Below are positions 44,356 to 53,136 of a stretch of DNA of 64,000 nt, in pieces; the stretch's first letter is position 1, and each line of letters begins with the position of its first letter. The stretch is from positions 3,410,001 through 3,474,000 of the forward strand of contig NZ_CP100128.1 of the NCBI RefSeq assembly GCF_024207115.1, written 5' to 3'. Under the pieces are notes generated by a model, which saw only the letters and a program-made list of their open reading frames with translations, searched no databases and was not told the DNA's origin. Source of the stretch: Chromobacterium sp. IIBBL 290-4 (GTDB lineage: Bacteria; Pseudomonadota; Gammaproteobacteria; Burkholderiales; Chromobacteriaceae). Both the position numbers and the translations under genes were made by a program.

Positions 44356-46503
44356 ATGGAGAAGGTAATTTCGGTTTGCCCGTACTGCGGTTCGGGCTGC
44401 AAGCTCAATCTCTTGGTGGAAAACGGCAAGATCGTCGGCGCGGAAGGCGCGGACGGCGTCACCAATCAGGGCGAGCTGTGTTTGAAGGGCTATTACGGCT
44501 GGGACTTCCTGAACGACACCAAGCTGCTGACGCCGCGCTTGCGTCATCCGATGATACGCCGCCAGCGCGGCGGCCAATTCGAGCGCGTCAGCTGGGACGA
44601 GGCGGTGGCCTTCGTGGCAGGCAAGCTGGGCCAGATCAAGCGCGAGCACGGCCCGGACGCCATCATGCTGACCGGCTCTTCGCGCGGCACCGGCAACGAA
44701 TCCAACTACATCGCGCAGAAGTTCGCCCGCGCGGTGATCGGCACCAATAATATCGACTGCTGCGCCCGCGTCTGCCACGGGCCGTCGGTGGCCGGCCTGA
44801 TGGCCACCTTGGGCAATGGCGCGATGAGCAATTCGATCTGCGAGATCGAGGACAGCGACTGCATCCTGGTGTTCGGCTACAACGCGGCCGATTCCCACCC
44901 CATCGTCGCCCGCCGCATTCTCAAGGCCAAGCAGAAGGGCGCCAAGATCATCGTTTGCGACCCGCGCTACATAGAAACCGCGCGCGTCGCCGATCTGCAT
45001 TTGCAGCTGAACAACGGCTCCAATATGGCGCTGGTCAATGCCTTCGCCAATGTGCTGATCAGCGAAGGTCTGTATAAGCCGGACTTTATCGCCGAGCACG
45101 CCGAGGGTTTCGAGGAGTACAAGGCCGCCGTCGCCAAGTACACGCCGGAATACGCGGCCGAGATCACCGGGCTGCGGCCTGAGCTGATCCGCCAGGCCAT
45201 CCGCATGTATGCCGCCGCGCCCAGCGCCACCATTTTGTGGGGCATGGGCGTGACCCAGTGGGGCCAGGCGGTGGACGTGGTCAAGGGCTTGTCCAGCCTC
45301 GCCACGCTGACCGGCAATCTGGGGCGGCCGAATGTCGGCGTCGGCCCGGTGCGCGGCCAGAACAATGTGCAGGGCGCTTGCGATATGGGCGCGCTGCCCA
45401 ACACGCTGCCGGGTTATTACGACGTCAGCGACGCCGATGCGCGCGCGCGCTTCGCCCAGGCCTGGGGCGTGGACAGCCTGCCGGCCGAGAAGGGCTGCAG
45501 CATCACCGAGGCGGCGCACCGCATCGAAGCCGGCACGCTGAAGGCGTATTACATCTTCGGCGAAGACCCGCTGCAAACCGAGCCCGACCTGGGCATGATG
45601 CGCCGCGCCTTTGAAAAGCTGGACCTGATCGTGGTGCAGGACATTTTCATGACCAAGACGGCGATGGCGGCCGACGTGATCCTGCCCGCCACCTCTTGGG
45701 GCGAGCATGAAAACGTGTTCTCCAGCGCCGATCGCGGCTTCCAGCGTTGCTACAAGGCGATAGAGGCGCCGGCCGACGTCAAGGATGACTGGGAAATCTA
45801 CAGCCTGATCGCCACGGCCATGGGCTACCCCATGCATTACGACAACGCCCAGCAGATTTGGGATGAGCTGCGCGGCCTGTGCCATCTGTATGCCGGCGCC
45901 AGCTATGACAAGATGGCCGGCCTCGGCTATGTGCAGTGGCCCTGCCCCAGCGAAGGCCACCCCGGCACGCCGTGGCTGTACGCGGGCTATCAGTTCGACA
46001 CGCCCAGCGGCAAGGCCAAGCTGTTCGCCGCCGAGTGGCGGCCGCCGCTGGAGAAAGTGGACGCTGAATATCCCTTGGGCCTATGCACGGTGCGCGAGGT
46101 GGGGCATTACTCCTGCCGCTCGATGACCGGCAACTGCACGGCGCTGCAAACCTTGGCCGACGAACCGGGCTTTGTGCAGATCCACCCGGACGACGCGCAA
46201 AAATACGGCATCGCCGACCAGGCGCTGGTGTGGGTGGCCTCGCGGCGCGGCAAGGTGATCACCCGCGCCAACCACAACCCGCGCGTCAACGCCGGGGCGG
46301 TGTACATGACCTACCAATGGTGGATAGGCGCTTGCAACGAGCTGACGGTGGATCACCTTGACCCGATCTCCAAGACCCCGGAGCTGAAATACTGCACGGT
46401 GCGGCTGGAAACCATCGCCGACCAGGCCTGGGCGGAAAACCACGCGCGCGGCGTCTACGCGCGGCTGAAGGCGGACCTGCGCAAGGCCGCGCTGGCGGAG
46501 TAG
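44356..46503 (+). CDS. fdhF: Formate dehydrogenase H, cysteine-containing
   Basis: A 715-residue molybdopterin enzyme, identical in length to E. coli FdhF. The N-terminal [4Fe-4S] ligands are Cys8, Cys11, Cys15 and Cys42. The active-site position 140, which is selenocysteine in E. coli, is encoded by TGC at 44773-44775 (CCARVCHGPSV), followed by His141; the PVRGQNNVQGACDMG arginine loop is intact. The enzyme oxidises formate to CO2 and passes electrons to HydN/HyfA. It does not need the Sec machinery. It starts 30 bp after hydN and is followed 4 bp later by moaA. Confidence 0.96.
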   Translation: MEKVISVCPYCGSGCKLNLLVENGKIVGAEGADGVTNQGELCLKGYYGWDFLNDTKLLTPRLRHPMIRRQRGGQFERVSWDEAVAFVAGKLGQIKREHGPDAIMLTGSSRGTGNESNYIAQKFARAVIGTNNIDCCARVCHGPSVAGLMATLGNGAMSNSICEIEDSDCILVFGYNAADSHPIVARRILKAKQKGAKIIVCDPRYIETARVADLHLQLNNGSNMALVNAFANVLISEGLYKPDFIAEHAEGFEEYKAAVAKYTPEYAAEITGLRPELIRQAIRMYAAAPSATILWGMGVTQWGQAVDVVKGLSSLATLTGNLGRPNVGVGPVRGQNNVQGACDMGALPNTLPGYYDVSDADARARFAQAWGVDSLPAEKGCSITEAAHRIEAGTLKAYYIFGEDPLQTEPDLGMMRRAFEKLDLIVVQDIFMTKTAMAADVILPATSWGEHENVFSSADRGFQRCYKAIEAPADVKDDWEIYSLIATAMGYPMHYDNAQQIWDELRGLCHLYAGASYDKMAGLGYVQWPCPSEGHPGTPWLYAGYQFDTPSGKAKLFAAEWRPPLEKVDAEYPLGLCTVREVGHYSCRSMTGNCTALQTLADEPGFVQIHPDDAQKYGIADQALVWVASRRGKVITRANHNPRVNAGAVYMTYQWWIGACNELTVDHLDPISKTPELKYCTVRLETIADQAWAENHARGVYARLKADLRKAALAE

Positions 46504-46507
46504 GGCG

Positions 46508-47494
46508 ATGGCGCGGGAGACGCTGATCGACAGCCACGGCAGGCGCATCGCCTACCTGCGGCTGTCGGTGACCGACCGCTGCGACCTGCGCTGCCGCTAT
46601 TGCCGTCTGGCCGACGACAAGTCTTACGCCAAACGGGCCGACTGGCTGAGCTTCGCGGAGATCCGCCGCCTGGTCGGCCTGTTCGCCGCGATGGGCGTGG
46701 GGCGGGTGCGGCTGACCGGCGGCGAGCCGCTGCTGCGCGCCGGCATCGTCGATCTGGTGGGCGAGCTGGCCGCCGCGCCCGGCGTGAGCGATCTGTCCTT
46801 GTCCACCAACGCCACCCAGCTGGCGCGATACGCGGCGCGGCTCAAGGCGGCTGGGCTGAGCCGGGTCAATGTCAGCCTGGATTCGCTGAAGCGGGAGTGC
46901 GTCAGTGAGCTGTGCGGGCGCGACAGCCTGGACGCCACGCTGGCCGGCTTGATGGCGGCCAAGGCGGCGGGGCTCGCGCCGATCAAGCTGAATATGGTGG
47001 CGCTGCAAGGCGTCAACGACGGCGAGATCGAGTCCATGGCGGCGTTTTGCTTCGAGCATTGCTTCATTCTGCGCCTGATCGAAGCGATGCCTATGGGCGA
47101 GGCGGGCCGCGCCGCAGCCTATCTGCCTTTGGACGAGGCGAGGGCGCGGCTGATCCGGCGTTTCGCGCTTCAGCCCTGCGCTGTGGAGCTGGGCGGCGGG
47201 CCGGCTCGTTACTGGCAAACCGCGGATGGCCGCGGACAGGTGGGCTTCATCACGCCCATTTCCCAGCACTTCTGCGCCAGTTGCAACCGGGTGCGGCTGA
47301 CCGTGGACGGCACGCTCTACCTGTGCCTGGGCCAGGAGCACAAGCTGGAGTTGCGCCAGCTGCTGCGCGGCGGCGCCAGCGACGATGAGCTGGCGGCCGC
47401 CATACGACTAGCGGTGGAGCGCAAGCCGCTTAGCCATGATTTTGATGCGCCGGGGCTGAACCGAGTCCGTTTCATGTCGAAAACCGGCGGTTGA
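46508..47494 (+). CDS. moaA: GTP 3',8-cyclase MoaA (molybdenum cofactor biosynthesis)
   Basis: A 328-residue radical SAM enzyme. The N-terminal cluster motif is CDLRCRYC (about 26-33), a second cluster has FCASCNRVRLTVDGTLYLCL (about 258-277), and the protein ends in the conserved Gly-Gly. It makes the first intermediate of molybdopterin, the cofactor of FdhF. It starts 4 bp after fdhF, which ties cofactor supply to formate dehydrogenase expression. No other moa gene is in the window, so this may be a second, locus-specific copy; that cannot be seen here. Confidence 0.92.
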   Translation: MARETLIDSHGRRIAYLRLSVTDRCDLRCRYCRLADDKSYAKRADWLSFAEIRRLVGLFAAMGVGRVRLTGGEPLLRAGIVDLVGELAAAPGVSDLSLSTNATQLARYAARLKAAGLSRVNVSLDSLKRECVSELCGRDSLDATLAGLMAAKAAGLAPIKLNMVALQGVNDGEIESMAAFCFEHCFILRLIEAMPMGEAGRAAAYLPLDEARARLIRRFALQPCAVELGGGPARYWQTADGRGQVGFITPISQHFCASCNRVRLTVDGTLYLCLGQEHKLELRQLLRGGASDDELAAAIRLAVERKPLSHDFDAPGLNRVRFMSKTGG

Positions 47495-47519
47495 GTTTTG
47501 CTTCAATGAGGATGACACA

Positions 47520-48107
47520 ATGAAAAACCGTATCTGGCTTTCTCTACCTTTGATGGCGCTATTGCCTGGGCTGGCCTTGGCACACATCGGCAACGATGCC
47601 GGCATCCATCACGGCACCGCCTTCTTCATGGGCTTTGTCCACCCTTTCACCGGCCTGGATCACTTCGCCGCCATGCTGGCGGTGGGCGTGTGGAGCGTGA
47701 TGGCCACTCGCCAGGTGTGGGCGATGCCTTTCGCTTTCGCCGGCTTGCTGCTGGTGGGTGGCATGATAGGCTTCACCGGCGTGGCGGTGCCGGTGGTGGA
47801 GCCGATGATCGCGTCTTCGCTGCTGGTGTTGGGCCTCTTGGTTTGCGCCCGCGTGCGGCTGGCCTTGCCCTGGGGATTGGCGGTGGTGGGGCTGTTCGCC
47901 TTGTTCCACGGCATCGCCCACGGCAGCGAACTGCCGGCGGCCAAGGCCATGGCCGTGCTGTGCGGCATGGCGCTGGGCACCATGATTCTGCACATCGCCG
48001 GCATGGGCATCGGCGCTTTCTTCAAGAACCGCAGCGCTTGGTATCCGCGCGTGCTGGGCGGCGGCATCGCCTTGCTGGGGGCCGGCTATCTGGCGGGAGT
48101 GCTGTAA
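47520..48107 (+). CDS. hupE: HupE/UreJ-family nickel transporter
   Basis: A 195-residue membrane protein. A signal-like N-terminus is followed by the conserved HPFTGLDHFAAMLAVGVW segment (HPxxGxDH motif) and about five further hydrophobic segments. HupE/UreJ proteins are linked to hydrogenase and urease loci and mediate nickel (sometimes cobalt) uptake. It is the last gene of hydN-fdhF-moaA-hupE, and would feed nickel to HypA/HypB. AGGATG lies before the ATG. Confidence 0.9.
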   Translation: MKNRIWLSLPLMALLPGLALAHIGNDAGIHHGTAFFMGFVHPFTGLDHFAAMLAVGVWSVMATRQVWAMPFAFAGLLLVGGMIGFTGVAVPVVEPMIASSLLVLGLLVCARVRLALPWGLAVVGLFALFHGIAHGSELPAAKAMAVLCGMALGTMILHIAGMGIGAFFKNRSAWYPRVLGGGIALLGAGYLAGVL

Positions 48108-48166
48108 GCATCTCCTGACGCTGCGATGTCCGCGCCTATACTGGAACATCAGCGGCGGGAGCGGAC

Positions 48167-48955
48167 ATGCGCAAGATACTCTGGCTGGCGTTGAGCTTGG
48201 TGCTGGCGCAAGCGTATGCCGATGGCGAAAAAAAGATGGTGTTTGTCAGCCAGCCTTTTCCGCCCTTCGTCATTGAAGGGGCGGATGGCCGGGTGAGCGG
48301 CGCGCTGGTCGATATCCTGCATGAAGTCTGCCGTCGGCTGAGCTGGCGCTGCGATATGCAGATGATGGTGTGGAAGCGGGCCTTGCTGATGATGGAGCAA
48401 GGCAGCGCCGACGGCATGTTGCTGGCGCAGAACGTGCCGGAACGGCGGGCCGTCATGGCGCTCAGCCGGCCGGTGGTGGCAAGCGGCTATGCCTTGTATG
48501 GCTTGGCGGACAACGCCCAGCCGTATCATGGTCCGGCGGATTTGAGCGGCAGAACCCTGGCCGTGTATGGCCCTTCCTTGTCGCAAACCAATTGCGAGCG
48601 GCTGGCGCAAGGGGTTCCCGGCGTCACCGTAGTGGTGGAGCGCGACTCCGAAACAGTGATGCGCAAACTCTCCGCCGGCCGTTACGGCCGGAACGCCTTG
48701 GCGTTTTCCAATCAAGACGTCGCGCGCGCCATCATCCAGGCCGAGCGTCTGCCTGGCCTGCGGCTTGTCGCCCAGGTTGTGCCCCTGACCTACCACTTCG
48801 GCTTGTCGCGCAAACGTTTGCAGCCCGGCATGGCGGAGGCGATGGAGAAGACGCTGCAAGCCATGTGCGCCGATCACAGTTTGCAGCGGCTGGCCGCGCC
48901 TTATGGCGTGACGCCCGCCGAATGCGGCAAGGATGCGTCAAAGCGGTTATCATGA
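48167..48955 (+). CDS. Periplasmic solute-binding protein, family 3
   Basis: A 262-residue secreted protein with a signal peptide (MRKILWLALSLVLAQAYA). It has an SBP_bac_3/PAAT-like fold: FVSQPFPPFVIEGADGRVSGALVDILHEVCRRLSWRCDMQMM is the typical ligand-pocket start. There is no permease or ATPase gene beside it, so it belongs to the large group of stand-alone family-3 proteins found in Pseudomonas and Neisseriales. The ligand is unknown; polar amino acids are common for the family. It lies 59 bp after hupE and may be a separate unit. Confidence 0.75.
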   Translation: MRKILWLALSLVLAQAYADGEKKMVFVSQPFPPFVIEGADGRVSGALVDILHEVCRRLSWRCDMQMMVWKRALLMMEQGSADGMLLAQNVPERRAVMALSRPVVASGYALYGLADNAQPYHGPADLSGRTLAVYGPSLSQTNCERLAQGVPGVTVVVERDSETVMRKLSAGRYGRNALAFSNQDVARAIIQAERLPGLRLVAQVVPLTYHFGLSRKRLQPGMAEAMEKTLQAMCADHSLQRLAAPYGVTPAECGKDASKRLS

Positions 48956-49001
48956 TTCCATTCCGGCCGCAGCGGCGGCGCAGCGCAGAACAAGCATAAC
49001 C

Positions 49002-50165
49002 ATGTCGCAACACACATTCTCTCCGGACGAGAACGTCCATTGCAGCCCCAAGGGCTGGTATCAGATGGCCAGCGAAAAGCCCGGCTTCATCCATGACGAG
49101 GCCCAGGCTGCCGCCATCGAGCAACTGGATAGGCTGTGGAATCAGCTGATGGATTTCAAGACCAAGCGCAACCGTTTCCTGGGCCGCAGCCTGCGCAGCC
49201 CGGAAGTGCCGCGCGGCCTGTATTTCTGGGGTGGAGTGGGGCGCGGCAAAAGTTTTTTGATGGATGCTTTCTACGCCTGCGTGCCGTACCGCCGCAAGCG
49301 CCGCATCCACTTTCACCATTTCATGGCCGAAACCCACCGCGAGCTGCGCCGCTTCGCCGGCAGCAAAGACCCCTTGCTGGCCTATGCGGACGAAATCGCC
49401 AAAGCTACCCGCTTGTTGTGCTTCGATGAATTCCACGTGTCCGACATCGCCGACGCGATGATTCTGGGCCGGCTGCTGTCGGCGCTGATCGAACGCGGCG
49501 TGGTGGTGGTGACCACGTCCAACTACGCGCCGGACAATCTTTATCCCAACGGCCTGCAGCGGCAGAACTTCCTGCCGACCATCGAGCTGATCAAACGCGA
49601 GCTGGACGTATTGAACGTGGATGGCGGCCACGACTACCGGCTGCGCGAATTGACGCGCGAACCGCTATTCATGGTGCCGGCTGACGAGGCCAGCGAACGG
49701 CGGATGGAGCAGTTGTTCCACAAGGTGGGCACCGGCGCCGAGCTGCCGCAGAAAAGCATTATCGTGCTGGACCGCGAAATCGAGGTGAAACGGATGTCGC
49801 CGGGAGTGATCTGGTTCGATTTCATGGCCTTGTGCGACGGCCCGCGCGCGCAGACCGACTACCTGGAAATCGCCAGCGAATACCATACGGTGTTTCTGTC
49901 CGGCATTCCCAGGCTCACCGCTAAGCAGGCCTCCATCGCCCGCCGTTTCACCTGGCTGGTGGACGTGTTCTACGATAACCGCGTCAAACTGATCGCCTCG
50001 GCGGCGGCCGAGCCGGAAGCGCTTTATACCGAAGGCTTGCAAGCCGGCGAATTCTTCCGCACCGCCAGCCGCCTGACCGAGATGCAGTCCAAGAGCTATC
50101 TGGAGCTGCCGCACCAGTCTATGGCGCAAAGCCACGACCAGCCGCCGCCTGGCGTGGCTTTATAA
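49002..50165 (+). CDS. zapE: Cell division protein ZapE (AFG1-like ATPase)
   Basis: A 387-residue P-loop ATPase of the ZapE/AFG1 family. Walker A is GGVGRGKSFLMDAF, Walker B LLCFDEFHVSD, and sensor-type segment VVTTSNYAPDNLYPNGLQR. ZapE associates with the Z-ring under low oxygen and filamenting conditions in E. coli. The ATG was chosen after the upstream binding-protein stop; the longer frame overlaps that gene. A GC-rich hairpin follows. Confidence 0.92.
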   Translation: MSQHTFSPDENVHCSPKGWYQMASEKPGFIHDEAQAAAIEQLDRLWNQLMDFKTKRNRFLGRSLRSPEVPRGLYFWGGVGRGKSFLMDAFYACVPYRRKRRIHFHHFMAETHRELRRFAGSKDPLLAYADEIAKATRLLCFDEFHVSDIADAMILGRLLSALIERGVVVVTTSNYAPDNLYPNGLQRQNFLPTIELIKRELDVLNVDGGHDYRLRELTREPLFMVPADEASERRMEQLFHKVGTGAELPQKSIIVLDREIEVKRMSPGVIWFDFMALCDGPRAQTDYLEIASEYHTVFLSGIPRLTAKQASIARRFTWLVDVFYDNRVKLIASAAAEPEALYTEGLQAGEFFRTASRLTEMQSKSYLELPHQSMAQSHDQPPPGVAL

Positions 50166-50179
50166 GCCTGATTCCTGAG

Positions 50180-50202
50180 GGCCTCGCTCTGGATGCGAGG
50201 CC
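50180..50202. terminator. Possible shared terminator hairpin (zapE / mgtC-like)
   Basis: GGCCTCGC (50180-50187) pairs with GCGAGGCC (50195-50202) around a 7-nt loop, between convergent genes. No clear U-tract on either side, so confidence is low. Confidence 0.35.
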
Positions 50203-50230
50203 GATGGCGCCAGCTGTTTCGCGGCTGGAA

Positions 50231-50980
50231 TCAATTGCGCGCCGGCTGCAGATCCAGCTCCAGAATATGATCGGCGGCCATGATGTCGCGCGCCAGATCC
50301 ACCACGCTGATGAAGGTGCGGCGGTTCTGGGCCGAGATCATGAAGCTCCAGCGCGTGCCGCTGGCATCCGCCTGGATGCTGATGCTTTCCTCGTGCAGCC
50401 TTAAGCCGAAGGGATTGAGACGGCCGGCCAGTGTTTCCACCGTCCAATTGTGTTCCGGGCTGAGCTTGACGTTGACGAACAGGCTCACCCGGCGCGGCAG
50501 GATGCTTTCAATGCGGTTCACCACGGTGACGAAGACCATGCATAGCAAGGTCAGCGCGATGGCCGCGCCATAAAAGCCCACGCCTATCAGGATGCCGATC
50601 ACCGACGACATCCACACCGAGGCGGCCGAAGTCAGGCCGCTGATGCTCAAGCCTTCCTTCATGATCATGCCGGCGCCCAGAAAGCCTATGCCGGTCAACA
50701 CGCCTTGCGCGACCCGCGTCATGTCCGGCGGCGTCGCAACCGGCGCGTCACCGCCGTACCAATATCCGACATAACCGATGATGCTGACCGCCGCCGCCGA
50801 AGCCATGCAGACCAGGCCGTAAGTGCGCATGCCGGCGGCGCGGCCGTTATACCAGCGCTCATAGCCCAGCAAGCTGCCCAGACATAAGCCGCCTAGCAAG
50901 TTGGCGATCACCAATAAATTGATCTGCCATTTGGCGCCGCCCCAATACTGAGCCAGCAAATCCTGCCATGTGTAAATCAT
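50231..50980 (-). CDS. MgtC/SapB family membrane protein
   Basis: A 249-residue protein. Five hydrophobic segments in residues 20-155 carry the MgtC pattern (LLGYERWYNGRAAGMRTYGLVCMASAAAV, GVLTGIGFLGAGMIMKEG, GLTSAASVWMSSVIGILIGVGFYGAA), followed by a soluble C-terminal ACT-like part. MgtC proteins modulate F1Fo ATPase and are needed for Mg limitation and intracellular survival in several pathogens. The ATG at 50980 is preferred to an in-frame upstream one, although neither has a good Shine-Dalgarno. Confidence 0.85.
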   Translation of the reverse strand: MIYTWQDLLAQYWGGAKWQINLLVIANLLGGLCLGSLLGYERWYNGRAAGMRTYGLVCMASAAAVSIIGYVGYWYGGDAPVATPPDMTRVAQGVLTGIGFLGAGMIMKEGLSISGLTSAASVWMSSVIGILIGVGFYGAAIALTLLCMVFVTVVNRIESILPRRVSLFVNVKLSPEHNWTVETLAGRLNPFGLRLHEESISIQADASGTRWSFMISAQNRRTFISVVDLARDIMAADHILELDLQPARN

Positions 50981-51009
50981 GAAGCACCCATCGCGAAAAT
51001 TAAGACTGA

Positions 51010-51819
51010 ATGACAAGCATCTTAAATCAGTGCGGGCAGCTTGCCCAAGAGGCGCATTGCGGACTGTTGGAATGGCAAGTAGCGGCTCAAGGTTACCAAC
51101 TCTTGATAGCGACCAGCGATGAGGATCCCGAGCGTGAGGCGGTTAGCATCGCCCAGCTTGCCGCGCGGCAAGTGGATGGTTTGATCGTCATGCCTTGCGG
51201 CCGCGAGCCTGAGCGCTATGTGCCGTGGACTGAGCGCTTGCCATTCGTGTTTATCGACCGCCATGTTCCTGGAAGCGGCATTCCATCGGTAGTGACGGAT
51301 GCGAAGGCGAGCGTGGTGGGATTGCTTGGACCCGTATTGGCCGAAGGGGTTAAGGAGTTGGTGCTCTTTGGCGGAACGCCAGGCTTGTCGCCCAGCCGCG
51401 AGCGGCTGGACGGTTATCGGCAGGCGCTATCCGAGGGGGGGCTCGTGGAGCAAGAAGGGTGGGTGACGGAGAGGGATTTTCGGCTTGAGACGGGCTATGC
51501 CTTGATGCAGGAGTGGTATCAGCGGCATGGCCGTTATCCGCAAGCGCTTTTCACCACTGCGCTCATATTGCTGGAGGGTGCGCTTGCCTTTATCCGCGAA
51601 CAACATCAGATGCGCGATGGGCCACAGTATCTTTTGACCTTTGACGATCACCCCTTGTTGGACTGTCTGCCTGTGCCAATCGATGCGATCGACCAGGATT
51701 GCCGCGCATTGGTCTCAACCAGTTTGGAGTTGGTGCTGGCGTTGATGCATGGAGACAGCTTGCCGGAGCGGGACTTGCGCGTTCCGGCTAAGCTCAATCA
51801 GCGGCGTCTTGCCGTTTAG
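51010..51819 (+). pseudogene. LacI/Cra-type regulator lacking its DNA-binding domain
   Basis: A 269-residue open frame whose sequence is the effector-binding part of a LacI-family regulator. GYQLLIATSDEDPEREAVSIAQLAARQVDGLIVMP matches the first subdomain. PQALFTTALILLEGALAF and the DDHPLLDCLPVPIDAI stretch near the C-terminus closely resemble E. coli Cra (FruR). The N-terminal HTH and hinge helix (about 60 residues) and the first strand are missing, and the sequence before the ATG is the mgtC-like gene's 5' region. No Shine-Dalgarno is visible. It is most likely a 5'-truncated regulator; a functional stand-alone sugar-phosphate sensor is an alternative. It ends tail-to-tail with the MFS gene, overlapping by 4 bp. 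Confidence 0.7.
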
Positions 51820-53003
51820 GCGGATTGCGCGGCCTGCCGGGCGGCAGGTTCGCGTTTTTCGCGCAATAGTAGCGACCCTATCAAAAAGGTAGAAGATGCC
51901 AGGGTGGCGAAAGCCATGGCCAGCGAGTAGTCGCCGCCTTGGGCATCCACCAGCAGGCCGAAAATATAAGGCGCGATGGTGGCGGCCAGATAGCTCAGAA
52001 ACCAGAACAGGCTGAAGGTGACCGATACCTTGTCCGGCGTCATGCCTGGTTGCTCTTGCGCCAGCGTGATCAAGCTTGGCATGGGGAGGTAAATAAAGAA
52101 GCCTGCCGCCAAGGCGGCTGCCGTGATGAGATTTCCATTTTCGGTCCAGTGCCATGCTTGGGCGTGCAGCCCGATAATGGCTAATAGCTGGAATAAGCCG
52201 GAAACTCTAAGGACGATCAGGCGGCGCTGCGTTCTTTTTGTCAGCCAGGTTCCCGCGATTGTGCCCCCCAGCCCGCCCAGGGTGATGAACTTGGCTTCCG
52301 CGATGCCGGCATTTGCATAAAACGTGAACATCATCACATAGAAAGACAAGGTCCCGCAGTAGGTGAAGGCAAGCAGCCAGTTAAAAGGCTCAGCCAATCC
52401 CTGGCGCAAGGTCTGGCGCGGCCCGGCATGCTGTTGCGCCACAACGCCTTCCGCCCCGAACGCCAGCCATAAGACGAAGCAAAGCACGCTGCCCAGCGAA
52501 ATCGCCAGCAGGGTGTTTTGCCAGCCGCCAAACCAATGCTGCATGATCGGCAAGCCAAACAAGACGATGGCCGTGCCGATGTTGAATGCGCCGGAGTTGA
52601 TGCCATTGACTAGTGCCAGCTCTCTTGGCTTGAACCACAGCATGACGATGGGAGCGAAATAGACAACCAGCAGCGCGCCGCCCAGCCCCATCAAGAAGCG
52701 GACCAGCAGTAGCAATGGATAATTGTGGATGAATGGCGTCAGTATCCCGATCGCCATCAAACCCATTGCCAAAGCGATGGATTTGCGCGCCAGCAGCCGG
52801 GACAAGATTGCCGCGGCGATGAAGGAGCCCAGTAGTTTGGCTGCGGCGACGGCATTGCTGATATGCGAGCCGGCTGCGAGGTCGTGGATGCCCATCTCGC
52901 GCATGATTTGCGGAATGAAGGCGCTGCCGCCGGCCCAGCACATGGCGAACAAAACATAGCTGACGAACAACTGACCTTCTACGGCGTATTTATTAGTCTT
53001 CAT
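51816..53003 (-). CDS. MFS transporter
   Basis: A 395-residue transporter with 12 hydrophobic segments. It has an MFS A-motif-like loop near SRLLARKSIAL and FLMGLGGALLVVYFAPIVMLWFKPRELALVNGINSGAFNIGTAIVLFG in the N-half. It resembles the CynX/NimT-type anion and drug carriers. It is encoded 133 bp downstream of the CoA-transferase and S10-fold genes on the same strand; a perfect 9-bp hairpin (53090-53117) lies between, without a U-tract on the minus strand. It could import or export the compound handled by those genes. Confidence 0.8.
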   Translation of the reverse strand: MKTNKYAVEGQLFVSYVLFAMCWAGGSAFIPQIMREMGIHDLAAGSHISNAVAAAKLLGSFIAAAILSRLLARKSIALAMGLMAIGILTPFIHNYPLLLLVRFLMGLGGALLVVYFAPIVMLWFKPRELALVNGINSGAFNIGTAIVLFGLPIMQHWFGGWQNTLLAISLGSVLCFVLWLAFGAEGVVAQQHAGPRQTLRQGLAEPFNWLLAFTYCGTLSFYVMMFTFYANAGIAEAKFITLGGLGGTIAGTWLTKRTQRRLIVLRVSGLFQLLAIIGLHAQAWHWTENGNLITAAALAAGFFIYLPMPSLITLAQEQPGMTPDKVSVTFSLFWFLSYLAATIAPYIFGLLVDAQGGDYSLAMAFATLASSTFLIGSLLLREKREPAARQAAQSA

Positions 53004-53136
53004 GGCGTTCTCTAGACAGAAGCGAAGGCGCGGCCTGCGGATTGCGGGCCTGGCCTGGGATGCGCCAGCGGCTCAAGTGCAAGCCGGCCGGCGAGCCGTC
53101 CAGTGTAGCGGCTCGCCTGGGCGGCTTTTGCCTGTA

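Noticed and set aside
44356..46503. Selenocysteine codon and SECIS in fdhF
   Set aside because: Position 140 is TGC, and the frame contains no internal TGA.
53090..53117. GGCGAGCCG/CGGCTCGCC hairpin as a terminator between the CoA-transferase and MFS genes
   Set aside because: Perfect stem, but no U-tract on the minus strand; left as an unassigned hairpin.
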